DNA of 64,000 bases from Heterodera schachtii (taxonomy: Eukaryota; Nematoda; Chromadorea; Rhabditida; Heteroderidae): NCBI GenBank assembly GCA_023374025.1, contig SIJG01000174.1:124001-188000 (forward strand). The letters are read 5' to 3'. Position numbers and translations under genes: made by a program. Below the pieces are notes generated by a model, which saw nothing but the letters and a program-made list of their open reading frames with translations, had not been told where the DNA came from and did not search any database. Below, piece by piece: positions 11,396 through 22,186 of this stretch (position 1 is the first letter of the stretch; each line of letters begins with the position of its first letter).

Positions 11396-12126
11396 ATAAA
11401 AATATTTTCGATTATTGTATAAATTTTTTTTTAAATAAAAGCAAAATGATTCATTTTTTCTTATTCGTGGCCATTTATTTTTATTTTTTGAAATAAACAT
11501 GCAGAATAAAAATGAATTTCTAATTAAAACAAACTGCAAAACTTTAAAAACAAAAAATGAAAATAATTTAAAACTTTCGTAATAAAAAATTGTGATTTGA
11601 ATGAGAGATTGAGAACTAAGTGAAAAATTTTCATTTCTGATTCGTGGACAATTTTTTGAGAAGATTTAAAATAGTTTTCTGTGTCATGAAAATACCGAAA
11701 TCTGATTGTAATTAAATAAATTAAATTTAGCCAGAAAACTAAACACATCCTGTGAAATTTGCCAATGATTGCATTTTATGTACAAAAAATCGCAAAATAG
11801 GCATTAAATTGGCACAAAAACTCTCGAATACCCACAAAAACAGGCAAATAAATTATTTTTATTAACACTTTTTAGAAAAAGAGATTAAAATTTGATTTTG
11901 ATTATATTTCAGCTATAAAGCGAAATAGCTTTGATATTTTTAAAGGCTTTTTCGAAAAGGATAATTATTAAAATCAAAAATTTTGTTGGAATAAATTTTT
12001 GTGAAATTTTTTTAATTATTAATGGTATATTTTGTGATATTTTTTGTTTTCGTTTCTTAAGTGTGTACATTTTTCAAATGAACTTTTGCTCCTCACTTAA
12101 AAAAGTAAAAATTTAAAAATATCATT

Positions 12127-12726
12127 GAAAATCAGAAAGGAAAAAATTACAGCAAAATTCATTTTACGAAATATTTGGAGAAAAATGGGAAGAAAAAGAA
12201 GAAAAAAAAGAAAAAATAATAATTGAAAAATATTATAAAATTAAAGAAAAAATTAAGCAAAAAGGAAGAAAATATTCAGCAAAAGAATGGCATCAAATTA
12301 ATTCAAAAAGAGCAAAAAAATTGGAGACAAATCGAAATTCTATTCAAAATGGATTAAAGAAATGGGGCTTAATCTAAAGAAATGTTATAAATCAAAAACA
12401 GATGAAGAAAAAATTGGAATATTGCTAAAATTCAATGAAATGACCAATGAATTTAAGCAAAAAAGAAAATATTCAACCAAAGAATGGCAACAAAATTATG
12501 CCGAAATTTGCAAGAAAATTGGAATAAGCCGAGACATAATAGCAAGAAAAGTTTAACGAAAAAAGAAAAAATGGAAAAAGTGAAAATTTATTGGCAAATA
12601 AAAAGAGAAAACCCAAAAATGAGTGAACAAAAAATTGCCGAAATGATGAAAATTGAGAGAAAGAGTATTTTTAATTGGAAGAAACAATTCGGGATGATGA
12701 GCCCTTTGGAGATCATTAGAACTTAA
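12127..12726 (+). pseudogene. HTH-module family, three-module copy
   Basis: Three consecutive modules in shifting frames. The first has SERKKLQQNSFYEIFGEKW, then YSAKEWHQINSKRAKKL and a stop near 12373. The second (12362-12556) has YSTKEWQQNYAEICKKIG and SRDIIARK. The third (to 12726) has NPKMSEQKIAEMMKIERKS then IFNWKKQFG. Each is about 50-60 residues, with two short helices around a G-I/I-E-R-x-S/T turn, typical of a transposase-like or homeodomain-like HTH. Frame breaks separate the modules, so it is a pseudogene or carries sequence errors. I do not recognise the family; the link to the signal peptide is inferred from the shared SERKKLQQ junction. Confidence 0.55.
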
Positions 12727-12932
12727 ATATATTGTCTAGGAAATTTCTTGTCTTCTTACAAATATTTAAAGTTGTATCAAAAACCCAGTGATTGTGTACA
12801 ATACCAAATTTTAAAAGCATAAAATTGAGTCTTCAGCAGACTGAGATTTGAAATGATACATCTGGAGATGAGGGAATGGACTGATCAGATCCGGGATGAT
12901 GTCAAATCATGTTCCCTTTTAATGAGTTTTAC

Positions 12933-13085
12933 TATGACAAACTAAAAACGCAATTTTTTCAAGAAAATAATGGCAACAAAATTATGACGAAATTTGCAAA
13001 GAAAATCGGTGTAAGCCATAGAGAAATTATAAAATGGAAGAAACAATTTGGAATCGCTGTTCTAATGACCCTTTTTAAGATTATA
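12933..13085 (+). pseudogene. HTH module remnant
   Basis: Encodes WQQNYDEICKKIGVSHREII followed by KWKKQFG, a single module without a start. Confidence 0.45.
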
Positions 13086-13096
13086 TAATTAATCCA

Positions 13097-13339
13097 TCAT
13101 TCCAAATTGCTCTTCCAATTGTAAATGGTCGATCGATCAATTTTCAAACTTTTTGCAATTTTTTGATCACTCATTTTTGGATTCTTCAATTTTAATTCCC
13201 AATAAATTTTGATTTTTTCAATTTTTTCTTCTTCCATTCTTTTTTTAGTGAGAAAGCCAAATTGTTTCTTCCAATTTTTAACTGTACCATAACTTATGCC
13301 AATTTTCTTACAAATTTCTTCATAATAGTGAGGGAGGCG
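13097..13339 (-). pseudogene. HTH-module family, minus-strand copy cut by an LTR
   Basis: Minus-strand frame: EEICKKIGISYGTVKNWKK, then a second module with NPKMSDQKIAKSLKIDRSTI and YNWK, ending at the TAA near 13097. The frame is intact over two modules, but its 5' part is replaced at 13340 by LTR sequence. It is the best preserved recognition-helix region of the family here. Confidence 0.55.
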
Positions 13340-13708
13340 TGTTGGGTCCCCCAGTCGACACACCGCTCGAAGAATAAATGGGAGGACGATTTGGGGAACG
13401 GAATCCCGGGCCCAGGATTGGTGGTGAAATTCCCCAAAAAGCCTCGGTGTTAAAAGATTAATTTATTCTCTCCGGATAAATGGTGATTGAAATATTCCAT
13501 GACGAACGACTGATCGAATAGGCTTAACGACTTGACTCTCTGACGACTGACTAACTGATCGCTGGGGGAAGGAAAAGTGTGAAGGGAACGGAAAAGGGGC
13601 GGGGAAGAACGGGATAAATGAGATGAGAAAATGTGATAATAAAGAGTGGAAAGTCCGACTGCTGAGGGAAAATGAAAATTGTTTTTGAGGGTGTGCCAAT
13701 CCCTTACA
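13340..13708 (-). mobile_element. LTR (3' LTR of a minus-strand retroelement)
   Basis: The segment starts TGTTGGG and ends CCCTTACA on the plus strand, so it has TG...CA ends. Directly to its right, the minus strand has a polypurine tract (AAGGGGGGAGC, about 13709-13719), which marks the 3' LTR of an element read leftward. No partner LTR is visible in the window. Confidence 0.6.
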
Positions 13709-13716
13709 GCTCCCCC

Positions 13717-13827
13717 CTTCCATAGGATCGTCCTCGATCCTCGAAGTTTGCCGATGACGCTGCGCCAGTCCGAGAACGGTTTCGCCCTTCGGTTCCCAAT
13801 CCAACCACCTGCGCACCAGCTGCTCAA
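13717..13827 (-). pseudogene. End of a retroelement ORF
   Basis: The minus-strand frame RRWLDWEPKGETVLGLAQRH runs into EDDPMEG and the polypurine tract, the position expected for the end of a pol-type or downstream ORF. Its upstream part cannot be followed. Confidence 0.35.
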
Positions 13828-14457
13828 TTTATGAACAGACTTGGCCTGAGGGGCTGGAGAGAATCAACCAGAGTTCATTCCGTCCCAGAGTGGTGCGAAG
13901 GAACGGTGCAAAAGACGAAGTGCCGAGTTGGAAGAGCTGTACAGGGTTGGTTGCCCAAAATTTTGAGGGGTGGAATAGAGAAAGAGCAGCCGAAAATTCC
14001 AGTACAAAAAAAGGAAATTGAGAAGGACAATTGAGAAGAACAAAGAAAAGAAAAAGGAAAATGGGGGAATCAAACGTGTACAAAATTGAAGGAAGGGGAA
14101 GAGAGGAATGGAAATGCCAATGCCGCCAATCCATCCGTCCGTTTCAACGAAATGTCCTCCTTCGTTTATCGTCCAGTTGACGTCCGATCACCGCCGCGCA
14201 GGGTGCCTTGAAATTAAGAATGTTAGATCTGTTCTCCCTTAGGTTGAGTTTTTCTTTTTACCGTTTTACCTCATTGAAGTGATGGAATTTTGAAAGAAAT
14301 CTTTGTGTGGTAAATCTGAATTGATCAAAAATTAATGCTGTTCATTCTCAAAAATGTCTTACCTTTCATGTCCACGAACTGCGCCGAATTTACCAGTATC
14401 CTCCAATCACCGACGCAAGACGTCCTCGTCTTTCTGTGTTGAATGGTTGATCATTGG

Positions 14458-15693
14458 CTAGCGTGGGTGACGGGATGATGTTTCGCGATCGGAATTTGGT
14501 GGGCCGAGCTGGAGGGAACGAAACCATTCACGATTCGCTTCCTCCACGGGGTCCCAGTCGCGTGAGTACATCCGAATTGCCGTTTCAATGCATGTTCCAA
14601 TGTAATGCTGTTGATTGTGAATTAGGCTATTTTGATGGTCCATTGGTTTAGCATAAAACAATTTTTTACCTTCCGACGCTATTATAAAGTTGTCAGGGAT
14701 GTTGATCCAGAACCCAGTGATGTTAATCCATGAATCATACCCAAACAGATAATGATCGAGCCCAGACTTGATTTGGTGGGGGTAGAAGCGTTGTAATACT
14801 TCTATGTCTCCATATACGTCGATTCCAACATCAATTGTTTGGATTGCATCTGTTATTTCACACCGCTGAGTTGCAAAGACGGTGCCATCTTCGCGTTCGA
14901 ATGGATCGTTTAGGCAGTCTGAGCTGATATTGTCCCCAAATTCCGGGTTGTTGTTGAGAGTCTCACAGGTCGAGATTGGTTCATTTGATTCCTCAGATTT
15001 TGTGATGATTACAATATCACCTAACCTTGGAAAAGCTCTGATGTTTGAGTTTTCGTGAATTCTGAAAAAGTACGGCCCTTTAGTTTCCTTATTCAAATTT
15101 ACAGTGATTGCCCAATTATGTTGTATCTGAATGACCATTGTTTGTATTTCGTTGTCATAGTTCAGGTTTGATGATCCGTCCATTCCAAGGAGTTCCTTAG
15201 GGATGTCTGGCTGAATCATAGCCCAAACTATGGATGCATTTGCTGTATTGTGCCCTCGGGCTTTGTTTACTGTACAGTTTTCATTCTTCAGCTCAAATTC
15301 ATTGCTCAAATTTGTAAGAATTGGCTCGTGAAATTCCGTCTCGGTCTTATTTGCATTTATTTCTGCAATTATTCTAGCAATAGTTTGTGCGCATGTTTCT
15401 CTATTTGAGGTGTTCGGATGTTGTGGTTGTTTGTCGTTGCCGTACAAATGGATGGCACTCAATGGCCTTGATTGGGTTCCCGAAGGACCCGCATTCCCAA
15501 AAAGTTCATTATCGACAGCATTCTCAACATCAATCTCAGTCATTTCTTTATTCAAATCAGTATTGTGCCCTCGGGCTTTTCCATCGGCATTTGCATTTGC
15601 CTCAACAATTTCCGGCACTTGCTCGCTTTCCTGATCACTCTCATTTATAACCACATTATCAGTATTTTGCCCGCAGGCTTCATTGGAGTCCAT
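14458..15693 (-). CDS. 411-aa ORF of unknown function, retroelement-associated
   Basis: A long uninterrupted minus-strand frame starting MDSNEACGQNTDNVVINE and ending ETSSRHPR. The N-terminal third is acidic and Asn-rich with A-C/R-G-Q/H-N-T three times; these come from the recurring nucleotide word described under findings. The C-terminal half is more globular (VLQRFYPHQIKSGLDHYLFG, then WINITGFWINIP). It lies between gag at 22.2-23.2 kb and the LTR at 13.3 kb, on the same strand, and shares the ACGQNT word with gag, so I infer it belongs to that element or to a chimera. I do not recognise the family. It could equally be a host gene; no introns are needed. Confidence 0.5.
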   Translation of the reverse strand: MDSNEACGQNTDNVVINESDQESEQVPEIVEANANADGKARGHNTDLNKEMTEIDVENAVDNELFGNAGPSGTQSRPLSAIHLYGNDKQPQHPNTSNRETCAQTIARIIAEINANKTETEFHEPILTNLSNEFELKNENCTVNKARGHNTANASIVWAMIQPDIPKELLGMDGSSNLNYDNEIQTMVIQIQHNWAITVNLNKETKGPYFFRIHENSNIRAFPRLGDIVIITKSEESNEPISTCETLNNNPEFGDNISSDCLNDPFEREDGTVFATQRCEITDAIQTIDVGIDVYGDIEVLQRFYPHQIKSGLDHYLFGYDSWINITGFWINIPDNFIIASEGKKLFYAKPMDHQNSLIHNQQHYIGTCIETAIRMYSRDWDPVEEANREWFRSLQLGPPNSDRETSSRHPR

Positions 15694-17490
15694 TTTTAGA
15701 GAATTGAATGATATTTAATAGTATCTGAATTGTGAAAATGGAAAAAATAAAATTTAATGGTGAATAATTTTGTAAGATTTATTAAATGAAGACAGAGAGA
15801 CAAAATGGAATGAAGCATTTTTATGTGAATGAAATGGCTAATGGTGGATTTGCCAGTCAGGATGAATGTTTGTATGTGTAATGTTTGCGGCGGCGGCAAA
15901 TAAGTAAGAGACGAATGGCGGTCGTCTCCTCCCCGAGGAAATGAATAAATGGATGATTCAAAGGCAATCGCTGGCTGTGTGAGTCAAAAAGGCAGGGATG
16001 TGCAAAAAAGGCAAGGAAATGAGAAAAAATCGGTGGGAAAGAAAAAGAGCGCAACATTTGATTGGATTTTTTCTTAAAAAGAAAGTGGGAGGAAAAGGGA
16101 AATTGTGAGAATTCCTTAAGCAGGAATGGGGGAGAAAAAGAAGCAAATGGATATGGAGCTAATTATTAGCCAAAAATTGGGAGAGTGTGCAAATTTGTTT
16201 ATGAAAAAAAAATGTCAGTATTATTTGGAGTCAAGGGAGTTGAGTTGGCCGTAAAGGTTCCTAAGACGAAAAGGACACAGAATAGTCTGAGAGTCTTTAC
16301 AACTTTCCATTTCTTCCACGCCGAATTTGTATTGTGCCCGCAGGCAGTTTCATTTGATTTATTTTGGTTGTGGGAGGTGAGCATTGTTTGGAAGGAGCAC
16401 AACTTGTCTAAAGTCGAAGAATTTTTAAGAGAAGAGTTTTCAGTGGAGAAAAAAAATTGAGGACAGGGGGAAAAACATTGATGAAATAGCGAAAATTAGG
16501 TCCGGGGTTCGAAATTGGTCCAAATAAGTGCCTTTTTCATAATTGGCAACAATTTTTGCCCTATAAAATTGTTCACTGAACAATAAATATGTTTATTTTT
16601 AGTGGGAAGGTGCTCCCAATATTACATTATGTTATTATTTGCCTTTTCTATGTTTATGCGCGAAGGGTGGACAGAAAATGACAGATCGGACAATTCCATC
16701 GGCCGACATGTCGTTTGAATGAGCGCGAAGAGAAAAAGAAAAAAATGATTGGCGATGTGTAAAATTAATTATTTTCCATAAGAGTACTATTGGTGACTTT
16801 TATTTCCTATATTTTGGTCAGTTAGGCGATTAAAATAAAATTTAATTATTATTATTGTAATCAAGATTTTAAAACATAAATGGTTAATGATAAAAGAAAA
16901 AATAGATGAATAAAAGCAAAAAAGATTTTTCCGTCGGACGACAAGCTGTTTGAATTTAGCGATTTATCGCAGCGAAAAGTTTGGCGAAGGTTTATTAAAT
17001 GAGTAGGGAAAAAAATAAATAAAATTTTATTACTTTAAAATACGTAATTAATTAAGTATAAGCGTTAAGCAAATAAAAATAGAATGAAAGGAAAGAATGA
17101 AATGAAAAGAAAAGAAAGGGGTGAAAAAAAACGCTGAAACGTCAATCCGATTAGCATATAATTTGTATTTGCCGAAATCGGATTGTCGCTAGGGTTTGCG
17201 GGGGGGGGGGGGGCAACCGCATTGGCGCCGCTGCACTTGTTCGACTTCGACTCGTCAAATCAGGGTTTTTTTTGTGCTCTTATAAAGGATTGGAATTTTC
17301 TAAAGTGATTTTGTGCTTTTAACAAAACGGCTTAAAATTTTATTATATTTTTATTCTTTATTTGAACCTCTTGGAACACACAAAATAAATAATAAAAAAA
17401 ACAAAAATCTCGGCTAATTTTTTTGAAAATAAGCCCTTTTAGGGCAATTATAAAATAAAAAGAATCGCCAAAAATTCTTTCCTATTTTAG
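15694..17490. other. Spacer with recurring word and G run
   Basis: No gene that I trust. Contains one copy of the recurring word (16330-16345) within a minus-strand frame encoding TACGHNTNS, and a run of 14 G at 17200-17213. Confidence 0.4.
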
Positions 17491-17491
17491 A

Positions 17492-19860
17492 CAATCTTTG
17501 GCCCTCTTTTGCACTGTCCGACGATGGAAATGAATTGGAACGGTTGGAGGCCAAGCGAAAAGGCAATTGCCGCAAAAATAGCAACAGAATTGGCACGACG
17601 AAAATGAAAATAGAGGGAAACGAAGCGACGCCAAAGGACAGAAGCAATTACGAAGCATTGGCAAACGATCGAAATGGTACAAGAGAGGGAAGAAATTATT
17701 TATATTAATTAGTAGTAATATTTTTAGCTTTTTTTTTGCCTATTTTTTTGAGCTCTAAATGGTGGAATTTGAGTTATTAGTGCCTACTTTTGGTTTTTTT
17801 TAGAGCCAAAAACCTACCTATTATGGCGGTTTAGAGCTTAAAAATACATTTGAGTCAGTATTGGGCCCTGCGGGCCTATCACAATTCAATTGCCATCCAA
17901 AAGGCAATCGAGTAGTGATAAGTTGTGCTTTTTGCAAACTCCAGGTTATAGATTTTAATAATTCTGAACCATTGAATATTTGAAGAAAGAAAAAAAAATT
18001 TTTTTTTTGATTTTTCGAACTTGAAATGGAAATAGCGAAATCTTAATTTTTAGTCATTTTAGGCGGTCTATTTTCACTGTTCGCCCGTGGTGCAAACCCG
18101 AAACTGGTGTCGTCGCCGATGTCGTTTGCGATTTTGCAAAAGGTCAACATCGTTCGTAGTGGGAAAAAATTGGTGAGTGAGAGAAAGAAGAATAAAAAAA
18201 TATTGCTCTTACATTTTTGGAGACCATAGCACTAGATTTGAGTTATTCTCATTTTTTTGTTTTGTTAAAAACAATAATTATGTTTATTTGAATTTATATT
18301 TTTTCCTTTTTTTTGCTGACAAAATGCAATCAATTTATATTGCTTGTCAGTGACCGCTAACCAAAAAAAATTTTTTTTTTTTGAATGATCACTCTTTCGT
18401 CCGTTTATTTATTTGTATTGTGCCCTCAGGCCTTGTATTTCACGAACTGATGTGAAGAATTATGTCTATTTTTGAAAGTTGCTTTTAAAATTTTTTTAAA
18501 ATTTACAACAATTTGGATTTTATTTATATAGTTAACTCCGAATTCAGGACCGAAAAGGAAAAAAAAAATTATTATTTTTTTTTTTTTTGAGTTACCATTG
18601 ACGCTAATTAAATTATAAACATCTTTCAATTTTGATTCATTTTTTAGATTGTACACCAAAGACTCGCTGCCATTTTGTTGAAGCAAAAAATTTATGAGGC
18701 GACACGTCGTCTCGAAAAAAAATTGGTGGGTGAAAAAAAAATTTTTTTTTTTTAATGTTATTGGGTTTAAATAGCATTAAATCAAGAAAACTTGGTTTTG
18801 CTGCAATCAAATTATCTTGACAATTTTACAAACGATTTGAGCCCAGCAAATTAAAAAAATTGTTTTTTTTTTTTAAGGATCAAAATTTTTGGTGTATTTC
18901 TTTGTATTGTGCCCGCAGGCCCGTATTTTGCGCAAGTGATCAGAATCAGCTTCTTTTTTTTTTAATTGTAATCGAAATTCGCACAATTAAAAAAAAATTG
19001 TTAACCATTTTTTTACGTCCGAAGACAAAAAATGGTCGAGCACGAGCAAATGGCGGCCACCCATTAAATAAATTGGCGGAGCCCAACTCACAGTATGAAA
19101 AAAAAAAATTTTTTATTATTATTTTTTAATTAAAAAAGAAAAGAAAATTTTGGCCGTTTTTTTTTTATATAAAAAAAAGGCTAAAAAAAAATTAATTTGT
19201 CCCATTTTTAGCTTTTCTTGGTTTGCCGGTGGTCATTGGAAAAGCATCGTGTCCATTTTCGTTGTGTAGCCGATGTGCCGGATTTCTCCATTTTGTTCGC
19301 CCAATTTCAGGTTTGTATAAATGTAAGAGGGAAATTCTGAAAGGGCGGAATAAAAATGTGAAAAAAATAGGAAAGGAATAAAAATGATTTAACGTAAAGG
19401 GGCATCGAACCTGGCCTTTAAAAAATTTGAAAAAACCACAGCCATAGTTTTACTGAAAAATAAAAATGCTTTAATTAAGCTCAGAAAATTTCTGTTTGGG
19501 AATTAGTTCGGGAATTGAAACTTGGGCAATTAAACTGCCCTTCCCGTGGTTATTTGGTTGAATTTAAATATTACAAAATCCCTTTAACAATTTTCACGTG
19601 CTTTTAAATTTAAAAATTGATAGGGTAAGGAGAAAACTGAAACATGGCTTTCAGCAAGGCTTCGGGTCCAAGCTGTTCAGAGAGGCTTGTCGAGCAGTTC
19701 AAAAAAAAATTTTTTTTTTTTAATATTTCAATTGTCATTTTAGGTCATTTCTGGTGAATGGCGCGGCGACAATTTTGATGGATCGAAGAATGGCGGCCAC
19801 GGCGAAAGAAGACAGAAGAAAAATGGCGAGACCAGAGAAATTGAAGATAATTAATTTATA
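17492..19860 (+). CDS. Multi-exon gene of unknown function
   Basis: Exons are suggested by GT/AG edges: 17492-17674 (FALSDDGNELERLEAKRKG), about 18063-18171 (LFSLFARGANPKLVSSPM, ending before GTGAGT), about 18648-18725 (IVHQRLAAILLKQKIYEATR, ending before GTGGGT), about 19030-19095 (NGRARANGGHPLNKLAEPNS), about 19212-19310 (CPFSLCSRCAGFLHF, cysteine-rich) and a last exon about 19744-19855. TAATAAA-like signals follow at about 19908. No start exon found and phases not fully reconciled, so the model is partial. Three introns carry the recurring word. The Cys-x4-Cys-x2-Cys exon hints at a small zinc site. It may be the 5' part of the JmjC gene that follows. Confidence 0.35.
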
Positions 19861-20127
19861 AATGATGGTTTTTGTTTCATTTTTTTTAAATCATTTTTTT
19901 AAACATTTAATAAATGCCTTTTTTTACAAATGTGTAATTTTGGATAGAATTAACTGGGGGGGGGGTATTTTAAAATGTATTGCAATAGGAATTAGGTCGG
20001 AATAAATTATAGGACATATCGCTTGTTTTTTTATGGTCAGTATTGTGCCCTCAGGCTCGTTCGCATATTTTGCATTGCTCTCTCTCTCTCTCTCGCTCTT
20101 TTTTAAATCCACCAAGTCCTAGTGAAA

Positions 20128-21671
20128 ATGCTCGAAACTTACGAATTCTGGATGGCAGTCAATTTCTATGCCGAATTGTTGGCATACCTGCGCGACGACA
20201 AAAAGTGGTCGGCAGTCTGGAATGCGGGAGGCTTAGGCATCCGATTTCGCAATGAGCAGCTGAAGCAGGCCGCAGCAAGACGGACTACCGGTGCGGGAGA
20301 GGCGCAGCAGGCGGTGGAGGAGTGCCAGCCCGGCACAAGCCGTAGAAAGCAGCAATTCACGGCCAAGGTTTATGAAGAAAATGGCCTGCCAGCGGAAATT
20401 GCGGAGTTTCCTGTCAAAATGGAGCGCATCGGGGTTTGTCGGCGGGTGGCGCGTTGTCCTATTTGATTGTCGGGAATGGCTTCAAATACAACATTGGGAC
20501 TGTGCTGACAACGACGAACCTTGGCAAGGAGGTTTTGGCTTTCACGGACGAGTCGGAGGCCGGCATTGAACGGTTTACTTTTGTGTTGGTTTCTTAATTT
20601 GTGAGAAATTAAATAAATTAGGTACTTCAATGAATTTGTGAGTGGAAAAGTGCCGAAACAATGGTACTATGGCTCACAATGGTTCGCCCCGCCGGCCGAA
20701 ACGACGGACTCTTACCGGCAAATTACCCAATTGATGGAGTCCTGCAATGGGCCATATGTTAAAATGGTGGCAAAATTTGGGAAATTTTTTTTGGACGGTT
20801 TTAATCCTAGACCAGCTTACCGGACGATGCGCGGATGATCCGTGGGCTTTGTGCGCCTCCTGCAACCTCCGCGTTTGCGCTTCACAGGGAGGAAGAGCAC
20901 GTTCATCATTTGAACTACAACCTGGGGCCGGGTTTAAAGGTTTTGGGTGCCTAAAATGCGGAGAAAAAAAAATCTAATTTGTTCAGCTGTGGTTGTTTGT
21001 TGGTGGCCAATGGGAGAAGAAGGCCATGGAGCTGGGGAAGGCATTGTTTGGCGACCGTTGGCCCCGCTGTCGCAACCCCTTGGGCCACAACAGCTTCTTT
21101 TTCTCCCCGGCCCAGCTGCGCAAGGCTGGAATTCCTTTCGAATTCCACATCCAGCGGCCGGGAGACGCAGTGCTTACTGTGGGCCTTCACTGTGGTATAA
21201 ATGTTGGCGCATCTGTGTGCCTTGTCAAAGAGCTCTGTAATCACAGGGCTGCGAGGCAATTTAAATGTAATTTGGGTCAAATTTGGATGCATGGGTCCTC
21301 TGAAATTCATCGTTTTAAGTGATTGGCCAGAAAACTCGGTGTGACTGCATTAGCAGCCGAGAATTTTACCAATACTCCGAGGAGCAGAGTCAAGAGTACC
21401 TGCAGGGAGTCAAGTTAGAAAATTTTGGTCAATGAAAAATGAAAATTGGGTTAAATTTGGCAGGGAAATGGAAAGTTCGGCCAAGGAGAAGGCACGAAAG
21501 GTCCGCTATGAGCAAAGTGGTCATCGTGAGAGGACCACTAGCAAGGAGCAGCTTGCGTCTCAGCGGCGAGAGCAGCGGGCTCGGCAGAAGGCAGAAGGGC
21601 GGGTGCCAGTCCCGAAAACAAAGAAAGATGGACCTGTGGTGATCAATTTGGATGAGACCGATTTGGATTAA
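20128..21671 (+). CDS. JmjC-domain protein (histone-demethylase-like), partly broken
   Basis: The first segment, from ATG 20128, encodes LETYEFWMAVNFYAELLAYL and GGLGIRFRNEQL; frame changes near 20430. A later exon (about 20630-20765) encodes YFNEFVSGKVPKQWYYGSQW. Then, after an acceptor near 20816, comes FALHREEEHVHHLNYNLG, and after a 46-nt intron (about 20939-20984) LWLFVGGQWEKK, HNSFFFSPAQLRKAGIPFEF and RPGDAVLTVGLHCGINVG. The order HxE, Asn-Tyr-Asn, Lys-Leu-Trp, SPxxLxxxGIPF, and a final His-x-Gly-x-Asn matches the Fe(II)/2-oxoglutarate core of JmjC proteins. The tail (to 21671) is Arg/Lys/Gln-rich. Expected role: oxygenase, possibly lysine demethylase. Frame breaks at 20.4 kb are unexplained. 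It lies between two pieces of a minus-strand retroelement. Confidence 0.5.
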
Positions 21672-21689
21672 ATCACTTTTGTTCAAATA

Positions 21690-22186
21690 AAAATGATCTG
21701 CTGTTTTGATTTGATCGAAGCAAATTTTTGATAGAAACTTACAGTATTTGGGGTTATGGTAGGGTTTTTAATCTGTCTTTTGCCCACAGGCGGAAGAAAT
21801 ACTAAAACTTGGCTGGTTAGGAATAAAAAAAATTCAACAATTTGATTAAGTTCCAATTCTAAATCTTAGGCTTTGCTTTCTCTGTATTTTGCCCGCAGGC
21901 CAATTCAAAATTCCTTGTTGCTTTCTCCCTTTGTTCCATTGATCAATTGAGCAGTTGAAGTGCATTTCTGATTCAGTCCCTGTTGTCCCGCCTCGGATTG
22001 TTCAACTTTTGTAAGTTCAGAGTGATTAGTGATTTGACCAAGTCTTCCATGAATTCGGGTGCCAATGATGATGTTGATGGCGGCATTTCATTCATTTCAT
22101 TTGGCTGATCACGCCAATTGTTCCATGGTCGTCGTCGATGTTCGTGCCATTCGCCATTTGCTTGGTTTTCAAATTGTGCCCTTCTT
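21690..22186. other. Spacer with gag remnant and two copies of the recurring word
   Basis: The minus strand at 22020-22186 appears to continue gag in another frame after the zinc-knuckle break; beyond that I see no gene. Confidence 0.35.
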
